A stretch of DNA of 64,000 nt from Marinibactrum halimedae (GTDB taxonomy: Bacteria; Pseudomonadota; Gammaproteobacteria; Pseudomonadales; Cellvibrionaceae). Below are positions 1 to 6,038 of the stretch, one piece after another. Every line of letters starts with the position of its first letter. The first letter of the stretch is position 1. Where the stretch lies: the NCBI RefSeq assembly GCF_021234875.1, contig NZ_JAJQVM010000008.1, forward strand, positions 1 to 64,000, in the 5' to 3' direction. The position numbers were made by a program, and so were the translations under genes. The notes beneath the pieces were generated by a model. That model made no database searches and was not told the origin of the DNA. It saw only the letters and a program-made list of their open reading frames with translations.

Positions 1-1
1 C

Positions 2-805
2 AATGCTGTGACCGATAAACTGTTGCCGGAACTGCAAGCCTGGCGTGAACGTGACCTAGACCCTATTTACCCCATTGTTTGGCTTGATGCGATTCATTAC
101 AAAATTAAGGAAAATGGACGTTTTGTCAGTAAGGCCATTTACACGATTTTGGCCCTGAATATTGAAGGAAAAAAAGAGCTTCTCGGTCTCTATTTATCCG
201 ACGCTGAAGGTGCTCATTACTGGCTGGGAGTCCTAACAGATCTTCAAAATCGCGGCGTTAAAGATATTCTTATCGCTTGTGTGGATGGGCTGAAAGGCTT
301 TCCTGAGGCCATTGAATCCATTTATCCTGAGACCGAAGTTCAATTGTGTGTGATTCATCAAATTCGCAACTCGATGAAGTATGTGGCGTCGAAAAATCAA
401 AAAGCATTCATGAGCGATTTAAAAAAGGTTTACAAAGCCGCCACGAAAAATGCAGCGGAAATAGCATTGAATGACTTAGAGGCAAAATGGGGGAAGCAGT
501 ACCCTGTTGTTATTCAATCATGGCGAAACAAGTGGGACAACTTATCGGTTTACTTCAAGTATCCGGAGGATATCCGTCGAGTCATTTACACCACTAATGC
601 GGTTGAGGCAGTGCATAGGCAATTTCGAAAATTAACCAAGACGAAAGGTGGCTTTGCAAATGAAAATAGTTTATTGAAGCTGCTGTATGCTGGCATTTTA
701 AATGCCACTGAGAGATGGACACACCCGGTGCAAAAGTGGAACCTCGTATTGTCTCAAATGGCCATTCACTTTGAAGACCGTTTACAAGGATTTTTAGATC
801 TGTAA
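2..805 (+). CDS. IS256-family (mutator-type) transposase, C-terminal part
   Basis: DDE transposase that moves the insertion sequence by cut-and-paste or copy-out. About 267 residues are visible, against roughly 400 for the family, because the 5' part lies before the window; the frame has no stop back to base 2. The catalytic triad is readable: first Asp in WLDAIHYK (about residue 27 counting from the codon at position 8), second Asp in ACVDGLKGFPEAI, and the Glu in TTNAVEAVHRQFRK. The LCVIHQIRNS segment with its Cys-x2-His is also family-typical. The visible part has no frameshift or internal stop, so the enzyme may be functional if the 5' half is intact. No accessory genes are carried between stop and element end. 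Confidence 0.9.
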   Translation, partial: NAVTDKLLPELQAWRERDLDPIYPIVWLDAIHYKIKENGRFVSKAIYTILALNIEGKKELLGLYLSDAEGAHYWLGVLTDLQNRGVKDILIACVDGLKGFPEAIESIYPETEVQLCVIHQIRNSMKYVASKNQKAFMSDLKKVYKAATKNAAEIALNDLEAKWGKQYPVVIQSWRNKWDNLSVYFKYPEDIRRVIYTTNAVEAVHRQFRKLTKTKGGFANENSLLKLLYAGILNATERWTHPVQKWNLVLSQMAIHFEDRLQGFLDL

Positions 806-880
806 TGCTAAAATGTCGCTGCGATATTTTGTGCGAGCTTGACTCGCATAAAATTCGTAGCAATCAAGCGAAGCCAATCT

Positions 881-912
881 GCTTCGCATGACACAGAATT
901 TTGAACAGCCTC
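881..912 (-). repeat. Right terminal inverted repeat of the IS256-family element
   Basis: Read on the minus strand the sequence begins GAGGCTGTTCAAAATTCTG and continues TGTCATGCGAAGC, a form familiar from IS256-family termini. It lies 76 bases after the transposase stop, the expected place. The partner repeat is outside the window. Confidence 0.65.
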
Positions 913-1281
913 GTTTTATTCTCGCTTTTCGAAGTTATTTAATGTTCTGTGTATTTCATATTCTAGATGTTGATCATTTATTATTTTTATTTGTATTTGT
1001 ATTACAAAGCTCTACTTGACGAAAAAATTATTTATGGTGTGCTAGTTTGATGAGCTATGTTTTTTATCATTAAAAATGATTTTCACGCCATTATGCTGGC
1101 AACAATATAAGTTTGATGAAAGAAGTTCAACTCTTTGAGGGCAATTTTTTGTAGAAAGTAACAGAGTATTTGCCTTCAGAATGTTCGTAGTTTCTGTTTA
1201 CATCATCCTCTTGTGTTGTATCCATTATTCAGCAGAGTGACCAATAGCGTTTTTATCGAGTTCTGAAGAAATTCACTTCTG
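913..1281. other. Intergenic stretch between the IS and the regulator operon
   Basis: AT-rich, with no credible open frame. The first eight bases would be the target duplication of the IS. No RNA gene or strong hairpin was seen. The promoter of the following operon begins at 1282. Confidence 0.6.
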
Positions 1282-1336
1282 TTGACAATGATAAATGTCA
1301 TCTATACAGTAATTTCTGTATTAACAGAAATTACTG
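1282..1336 (+). promoter_or_regulatory. Promoter with overlapping 13-bp perfect inverted repeat (probable operator)
   Basis: A consensus -35 TTGACA lies at 1282-1287. It is followed 15-17 bp later by weak -10 candidates (TATACA at 1303 or TACAGT at 1305). A perfect palindrome overlaps the -10/start region: CAGTAATTTCTGT (1307-1319), four-base centre, ACAGAAATTACTG (1324-1336). Placement over the transcription start suggests repression, most simply by the regulator encoded just downstream. The -35 TTG would be the initiation codon of the longest open frame, so that start is unlikely. Confidence 0.65.
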
Positions 1337-1347
1337 AAATTAAAGAT

Positions 1348-1893
1348 ATGATAATCACACCATTGATGGAAAAATACATTCTCCACTGGGGGGAAATGGG
1401 AACTCGATGGGGGGTCAATCGGACAGTTTCGCAAATACATGCCCTACTCTACCTTTCTTCTGAGCCTTTACACGCAGAAGACATATCCTCTCTGCTGTCT
1501 GTGGCCCGCTCGAATGTCAGTACGAGCCTGAAAGAATTACAAAGTTGGAATCTGGTAGAGGTTTCTCATGTAATGGGGGATCGTCGTGATCATTTTCGAG
1601 TAAAAGGTGATACTTGGGAAATGTTGTTGACCATCATTGAGGAGCGCAAACGCAGAGAAATTGATCCAACTTTGACCATGTTACGCCAATGTGAGCTGGA
1701 AATGGACGATGACAAGGAAACGCCAAACAGTGTGAAAGAAAAAATCCGAAATATGAATCAATTTATTTCGACGCTGGCCAGTTGGTATGAACAAGTCAGT
1801 TCACTTCCCAAAAGCACCTTGATTACGTTAATGAATATGGGAGCCAAGGTAGCCAAGTTGATTCCGGGGCGATCCAAAAAGAGGAGGGAATAA
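1348..1893 (+). CDS. GbsR/MarR-family winged-helix transcriptional regulator
   Basis: Probable DNA-binding repressor of 181 residues. The N-terminal half (WGVNRTVSQIHALLYLSSEPLHAEDISSLL, then SVARSNVSTSLKELQSWNLVE and the wing MGDRRDHFRVKGD) is a MarR-type winged helix of the GbsR subgroup. The C-terminal half is helical and probably dimerises. The frame is open up to a TTG at 1282, but that codon is the -35 hexamer of the promoter and a perfect palindrome follows, so the ATG at 1348 is chosen. No strong ribosome site marks it, and ATG 1366 is an alternative. It is followed by the next gene after one base and is probably an autoregulated first gene of a three-gene operon. Ligand unknown. Confidence 0.8.
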   Translation: MIITPLMEKYILHWGEMGTRWGVNRTVSQIHALLYLSSEPLHAEDISSLLSVARSNVSTSLKELQSWNLVEVSHVMGDRRDHFRVKGDTWEMLLTIIEERKRREIDPTLTMLRQCELEMDDDKETPNSVKEKIRNMNQFISTLASWYEQVSSLPKSTLITLMNMGAKVAKLIPGRSKKRRE

Positions 1894-1894
1894 T

Positions 1895-2428
1895 GTGAAC
1901 AATTTATTCAAAGATTGCCTTGGCGAACGATTTAATGAATTGGCGCCAGTGGTGCAACAAGCTCATCATGGTTCAACACGTTTGGAGGGGGAGGCGAGCG
2001 TACATCGTGGCAATAGGCTAGCTCAGTGGATTTGTCATCTATTTGGTATGCCGCCAGAAGCCAAGGCTTGTCGCTTAATCGTTACGGGCCACCATGATGC
2101 CAACATAATGTTGTGGAATCGGTATTTTGATGATTACCCGATGAATTCTTATTTCTACAAATGCGGTGACTATATCATAGAGCGCTTAGGGCCGATTCAT
2201 TTATTGATGAAGTTGGATGTTAATGAGGGTGCCTTGACTTATTCCCTTGAGAAAACCCGTATTTTGGGTATACCCATTCCACGTTGGATGGCACCGCGAG
2301 TTTATGCCGTGGAGCAACAAGTGAACGATAAATATCGTTTTTCTGTGGATGTCTCGATTCCTTTGGTTGGACATTTAGTGGGTTACTTGGGGGATTTAAG
2401 TGTAGAGACATTAGCCTCTCCCTCTTGA
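1895..2428 (+). CDS. DUF4166 domain protein
   Basis: 177 residues, function unknown. It matches the DUF4166 pattern: an N-terminal FNELAPVVQQAHHG, a GEASVHRGNRLAQWI segment, MLWNRYFDDYPMNS, an ERLGPIHL segment, GIPIPRWMAP, and a C-terminal PLVGHLVGYLGDL. No signal peptide or membrane helix is obvious. The GTG start at 1895 has a strong GAGGAGGG ribosome site at 1881-1888 lying inside the end of the regulator gene. The regulator stop is only one base upstream, so translation is probably coupled. In other bacteria DUF4166 genes often sit beside DCC-family genes, as here. Confidence 0.8.
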   Translation: MNNLFKDCLGERFNELAPVVQQAHHGSTRLEGEASVHRGNRLAQWICHLFGMPPEAKACRLIVTGHHDANIMLWNRYFDDYPMNSYFYKCGDYIIERLGPIHLLMKLDVNEGALTYSLEKTRILGIPIPRWMAPRVYAVEQQVNDKYRFSVDVSIPLVGHLVGYLGDLSVETLASPS

Positions 2429-2446
2429 GTATTCATAGGTGTTGAA

Positions 2447-2905
2447 ATGACAGTCGATGATCAATCTCGTTATCTAAATGAAACGTTGAAACTTGAAATA
2501 CTATCAAATTATAAACACATCATCTTATTTGATGGTTTATGTCACTTATGCTCTGGATGGGTTCAGTTTTTGATTAAAAGGGATTTTCAAAAAAAGTTTT
2601 CATTTTGTTCTGTGCAGTCTGATTTCGGGCAGAGTATTTTGAATGCCATAGGGCTCTCTTCCGAGAATATTGAAACCATGGTGTATATACGCAATGGGGA
2701 TGTTTACATTTATTCAGATGCATTTTTTCAGGTGATAAAAGTATTACCTAAGCCGTGGCCTTTACTTTCTATAGGATTGATTTTTCCAAGTGGATTGCGA
2801 GATACCGTTTATCGTTTCGTTGCGAAAAACCGATATCGTATTGCAGGTAAGAGGGCTTCTTGTTTCCTGCCTTCCTCCGAGCTAAAAACTCGTTTTTTAG
2901 GTTAA
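2447..2905 (+). CDS. DCC family thiol-disulfide oxidoreductase-like protein (DUF393)
   Basis: 152 residues. The signature DGLCHLCSGWVQFLIKRD near residue 30 is the DGxCxLC motif naming the DCC family, thought to be thioredoxin-like oxidoreductases. Later family features are the CSVQSDFGQ segment and the SDAFFQVIKVLPKPWPLL stretch with a hydrophobic region before FPSGLRDTVYRFVAKNRYRIAGKR. It starts 18 bases after the DUF4166 stop and is the last gene of the operon. Substrate unknown. Confidence 0.85.
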   Translation: MTVDDQSRYLNETLKLEILSNYKHIILFDGLCHLCSGWVQFLIKRDFQKKFSFCSVQSDFGQSILNAIGLSSENIETMVYIRNGDVYIYSDAFFQVIKVLPKPWPLLSIGLIFPSGLRDTVYRFVAKNRYRIAGKRASCFLPSSELKTRFLG

Positions 2906-2928
2906 TCGAGTCTGAAAATTCTAAAATG

Positions 2929-2955
2929 ATTAGCCCTAGACCGAATAGGGCTAAT
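2929..2955. terminator. Hairpin between convergent genes
   Basis: Perfect 10-bp stem ATTAGCCCTA / TAGGGCTAAT with a 7-base loop, between the DCC gene (+) and rarD (-). There is no clean T-run on the plus strand; read from the minus strand a T-rich stretch follows. It may serve both genes. Confidence 0.55.
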
Positions 2956-2982
2956 GCTGGTGGTTAGGTATTGGGTGTTAGC

Positions 2983-3888
2983 TTAATCCGAGGGTTTTCT
3001 GTGCTGTTGTTTAAGAAATTGTCTGACCGAATGGGACACCAACAACAACAGTGCAATCCAAATGATGGAAAAGGTGGTGACTTTTTCCGCAGAGAACGTT
3101 TCCCCATAGACCAATACAGCGAGAATAAACATACCTGTTGGGCCGATGTATTGGAAAAAGCCTAGCGCTCCTAAACTGATGCGATTAGCGGCGGCAGAGA
3201 AACAAAGCAGTGGCAGCATACTCACAGGGCCTGCTAAAAACAGCAACATATTCGTTTGCCACTCATTATTGATTAAGCGTGCGCTGTCGTTAGGGCTTAG
3301 TAGTATGTAGCCAATCGCCAGTGGGCATAACAGTCCGGTTTCTACGGCCATACCCACAAAGCTATCCACGCCTAGCCTTTTTCGAATAAGGCCGTACAGC
3401 CCAAAAGAAGTAGCAAGAAATAAAGCAATGTAAGGCACACTACCAAAACGCACAATTTCTAATACAACGGCGAAAAGGCAAAGAGCAATAGCGATCTTCC
3501 GAACAAGATTTAATCGCTCTCCGAGAAACATCATTCCCAAAAATACGCTAATAATCGGATTAATGTAATAGCCAAGGCTGGCACTGAGTATTCGGTTCTC
3601 TTGAATCGCCCAAATAAAGACACCCCAATTAAGCGCAATGATGGTAGTAGACGCCAATAACCCAAGAGCTGTGCGACGCTGAGAAAGGGCGCTTAAAATC
3701 GCTCTATGTTTACGTAATGCAAACAAAATAGCGAAGGTTAAGAGAAACGACCAAATCACTCGGTGTGCCAACACATCCAGTGCAGATACGTTATTGAGTG
3801 CTTTAAAGTAAATAGGGGCAAGTGCCCACATTGAGTAAGCGCTTATGGCGAATAGAACACCTTGTTGAGTGCGAGATAAACCAGTCAC
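2983..3888 (-). CDS. rarD: RarD-type EamA/DMT-superfamily transporter
   Basis: 301-residue inner-membrane protein with about ten hydrophobic segments, the layout of the 10-TM drug/metabolite transporter superfamily. The N-terminal GVLFAISAYSMWALAPIYFK, the LAHRVIWS segment, ALNWGVFIWAI, SLGYYINPIISVFLGMMFLGER and the late FFQYIGPTGMFILAVLVYGE are characteristic of RarD. The family was named for a chloramphenicol-sensitivity locus in Pseudomonas; the physiological substrate is not established. It is transcribed alone, converging on the DCC gene. Confidence 0.85.
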   Translation of the reverse strand: MTGLSRTQQGVLFAISAYSMWALAPIYFKALNNVSALDVLAHRVIWSFLLTFAILFALRKHRAILSALSQRRTALGLLASTTIIALNWGVFIWAIQENRILSASLGYYINPIISVFLGMMFLGERLNLVRKIAIALCLFAVVLEIVRFGSVPYIALFLATSFGLYGLIRKRLGVDSFVGMAVETGLLCPLAIGYILLSPNDSARLINNEWQTNMLLFLAGPVSMLPLLCFSAAANRISLGALGFFQYIGPTGMFILAVLVYGETFSAEKVTTFSIIWIALLLLVSHSVRQFLKQQHRKPSD

Positions 3889-4157
3889 TGAAGAGAAGCC
3901 CTTTCTTTAAGGAGAATGGATAAATTAGTGGCCGATAACCATACTGAATTATAACAACTTTGGCACTAATATAATTTTGAGTGCACGCCTTTTGTGTTGG
4001 ACGCAATCGAAGTTATCTCTGCGGCACTCAGTCACACAGAGTTCATGTTTTCAACGGTTGCTTATGTGTTCTGTTTTAATATACAGTTGTTGGCTCAGGC
4101 GTTCGAGAAGTTTTTCACTACTACTTTAACCTCATTAACAATGAAAGGAATATTGGC

Positions 4158-4529
4158 ATGATTGGATACGCGTTGGTCGGTACGAATGATTTGGAACGCA
4201 GTGTTGCTTTTTATGACACTTTGTTGGCAGAAATGGGTGCGCAGCGATATATGGAAGTGGAGGGCTACTTTGTGGCTTGGTCAACTGGCGAAAACCAAGC
4301 CGCTTTTTGTGTCACGAAACCTTACGATGGCAACCCAGCTACAGTCGGTAACGGTGTGATGATTGCCTTATTGGCAGAGAGCCCAGAGCAGGTGAATAAA
4401 TTATACGCAAAAGCCATAGAGCTTGGTGCTACCGATGAAGGTGAGCCCGGTCCAAGGAGTGAAAATTTCTATGCTGGATATTTTCGGGATTTGGATGGGA
4501 ATAAATTGAATTTCTTTTGTGCGACGTAG
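4158..4529 (+). CDS. VOC (glyoxalase/bleomycin-resistance fold) family protein
   Basis: 123 residues, one vicinal-oxygen-chelate domain with two beta-alpha-beta-beta-beta modules: MIGYALVGTNDLERSVAFYDTLL at the N-terminus and a C-terminal YAGYFRDLDGNKLNFFC. This short form resembles YaeR/PhnB-like putative lactoylglutathione-lyase relatives; substrate unknown. A ribosome site (AAAGGA) precedes the ATG. It is monocistronic with a strong terminator immediately downstream. Confidence 0.85.
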   Translation: MIGYALVGTNDLERSVAFYDTLLAEMGAQRYMEVEGYFVAWSTGENQAAFCVTKPYDGNPATVGNGVMIALLAESPEQVNKLYAKAIELGATDEGEPGPRSENFYAGYFRDLDGNKLNFFCAT

Positions 4530-4552
4530 TTGTTTTCTGTAAATAATAGTAA

Positions 4553-4581
4553 AAAAGCCGCAGTACAATAGCGGCTTTTTT
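4553..4581. terminator. Bidirectional rho-independent terminator
   Basis: Stem AAAAGCCGC / GCGGCTTTT with a 9-base loop and A/T runs on both sides, between the VOC gene (+) and the three-gene cassette on the minus strand. It would stop transcription from either direction. Confidence 0.85.
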
Positions 4582-4583
4582 TA

Positions 4584-4895
4584 TTATGCCTCGTCAGAAA
4601 CCTTCTCCCACTCTTCCTCGTAGCCAGAGTTTGAAAGGTATCCGCTGATTATATTAAGTAGCCTCTCCATCCAATATTGCAGCCCGATTTCACCTAAAAC
4701 TTCTTTCTTCTTTTCGTAATCGTCTATGGATGCGTCAAGCATATCCCAGTAAAATTTAGCGAGTTTTATAGCGGTTTTTTTGCTATCTACGCTCCGATTA
4801 TTTTTAATTATTTCAATGACTTCTACTTCGTTAAATTGATTTGCATAGTGTAATGCAATTAGTTGTGCTTTTTGATCATTTCCGCTGAAGTCCAT
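4584..4895 (-). CDS. Small hypothetical protein, third gene of cassette (possible immunity/antitoxin)
   Basis: 103 residues, acidic at the C-terminus (SGYEEEWEKVSDEA) and predicted mostly helical; family not recognised. The frame extends upstream to a TTG, but the ATG at 4895 is chosen. It follows the previous gene's TAA after one base, and the GGAG inside the end of that gene is spaced 9 bases from it. Tight coupling to the putative toxin-like gene upstream suggests joint function, perhaps a protective partner. That is inference from position only. Confidence 0.6.
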   Translation of the reverse strand: MDFSGNDQKAQLIALHYANQFNEVEVIEIIKNNRSVDSKKTAIKLAKFYWDMLDASIDDYEKKKEVLGEIGLQYWMERLLNIISGYLSNSGYEEEWEKVSDEA

Positions 4896-4896
4896 C

Positions 4897-5442
4897 TTAG
4901 TTTTCTCCAAAAGTTAAATCTTTGATAATAGACATTTTATAGGCAATAAGTTGAAGGTTTTTAACTAATGTATTGATGTGCATTCTCTCTGTTACTGCTA
5001 GGAAGTAATGATGTTTATTCTTTGGGTCCTTGGTAAATGCCATGCCTTGTGGAAGATCTCTATCTTCGAGAATCCACCAAGCTATATGAGCGGGGCCAGG
5101 ATTGTTTTTACCTTTTGCATGGCGACTTAGCATTTTTCTAGTGCTTTTTAGGTGTGAAAAAGTTTTAGAAAAAGAAAGCCCCATTGTTGGATCAGGTATT
5201 ACCCATTCCAGTCCCGTTGATTTTTCAAATTTATAGTCACAAACCCTAACTCCTTCTGTAAGTTTATAAGGACCTTGATGGCCTTCTTGATAAGATGTTG
5301 GTTTGTTTGGTGGAACCACTACTCTAAACATTACGCCAAGCGTTCCATTTTTAGCATCTCGATGATCATTGATTAATTTGTTGACAATATCACCTAAATC
5401 TTCAATGGTCTTAAATTGACCAATATATTGTGTTTCATCCAT
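4897..5442 (-). CDS. Hypothetical protein, possible Tse2-like ADP-ribosyltransferase-fold toxin
   Basis: 181 residues, not confidently recognised. The order of features recalls the Tse2 toxin family, which has an ADP-ribosyltransferase-like fold: an early MFRVVV strand, a GLSFSKTFSHL segment, a HIAWWILEDRDLPQGM segment followed by DPKNKHHYFLAV, and a C-terminal helix TERMHINTLVKNLQLIAYKM. This resembles the family's lP-x-gl ... HY ... P-x-x-M pattern. Similarity is by eye and weak; an unrelated stress protein is possible. A good ribosome site (AAAGGA, 8 bases before ATG) supports the start. It is flanked in one operon by two small genes. The segment is visibly more AT-rich than its surroundings, consistent with acquisition. 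Confidence 0.6.
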   Translation of the reverse strand: MDETQYIGQFKTIEDLGDIVNKLINDHRDAKNGTLGVMFRVVVPPNKPTSYQEGHQGPYKLTEGVRVCDYKFEKSTGLEWVIPDPTMGLSFSKTFSHLKSTRKMLSRHAKGKNNPGPAHIAWWILEDRDLPQGMAFTKDPKNKHHYFLAVTERMHINTLVKNLQLIAYKMSIIKDLTFGEN

Positions 5443-5481
5443 TTATTTGTCCTTTAGATCATTGGTGTAAAATCTAGATTT

Positions 5482-5808
5482 TTATTTATGTTCGTATTTA
5501 AACCTATGTAATATTTCTAAGCGCTCTTCATCTGAAAGTAGGCACGCAAACGGGCTGCTTTTTCGATTGAAGTCCATTTCCTCACTTTTTTTACAAATAA
5601 GATCAGCAACCTGTGAGGCGCTTAAATCTCTTATAAGGCCTTGCCATTTTTCAGCCCAGCCTTCCGCTTGTGAGCCAGATAATGTTCTCCAATGTTCAAG
5701 TATTTCATAAATTTCTATAAGGCGGCCTGGTTCCTTTTTCAATATCTCTGCTGCTTTTTGGTGATAAGCATAAGTTCGGAGGTCGGGTATATGTGGAGGG
5801 TTAAGCAT
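5482..5808 (-). CDS. Small helical protein with SPFxxxLSxxER motif, first gene of cassette
   Basis: 108 residues. The layout is an N-terminal segment (PDLRTYAYHQKAAEILKKEP), a middle helix around LEHWRTLSGS, a WQGLIRDLSASQVADLI helix, and a C-terminal SSPFACLLSDEERLEILHRF. A similar C-terminal SPFAxxLSxxER pattern occurs in small proteins encoded next to toxin-like genes, so an antitoxin-type role is possible; this is recalled family knowledge, not a search result. An AAAGG ribosome site lies about 7 bases before the ATG. The next gene starts 39 bases downstream on the same strand. Confidence 0.6.
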   Translation of the reverse strand: MLNPPHIPDLRTYAYHQKAAEILKKEPGRLIEIYEILEHWRTLSGSQAEGWAEKWQGLIRDLSASQVADLICKKSEEMDFNRKSSPFACLLSDEERLEILHRFKYEHK

Positions 5809-5974
5809 TTCTAAACCTTTTTCCGGTTGCTTGTGTTTCTTTGGGTTGCACTAACCAGTAGCAACTCTTTTTAACACTGTTATAGCATTTTGATCTTGCA
5901 ACTAAAGTTAAATTTCTTCAGTTTTATACGTTTTTCTTGAGTCTAGAATAAGCTATCTTTTCCACGAAGAGAAA

Positions 5975-6008
5975 TAAAAAAGCCCAAGCAATTGCCTGGG
6001 CTTTTTTT
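5975..6008. terminator. Rho-independent terminator of the TonB receptor gene
   Basis: Inverted repeat AAAAAAGCCCA / TGGGCTTTTTT around a short AT-centred loop, 31 bases after the receptor's stop codon as read on the minus strand. A and T runs on both sides allow action in both directions. Confidence 0.85.
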
Positions 6009-6038
6009 AACTGCGCTTAAGTGCAGGGTTTGTCAAAA

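Larger units (their letters stand above)
1..912 (+). mobile_element. IS256-family insertion sequence, right end (left part outside window)
   Basis: The transposase reading frame is open from the first base of the window and ends at 805. It is followed by about 100 non-coding bases ending in a terminal-repeat-like sequence at 881-912, whose complement starts GAGGCTGTTCAAAATTCTG, a form typical of IS256-family ends. Two small hairpins (arms 833-837/843-847 and 868-874/881-887) lie between stop codon and end. An 8-bp target duplication would be 913-920, but the left end is outside the window, so this cannot be checked. Confidence 0.8.
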
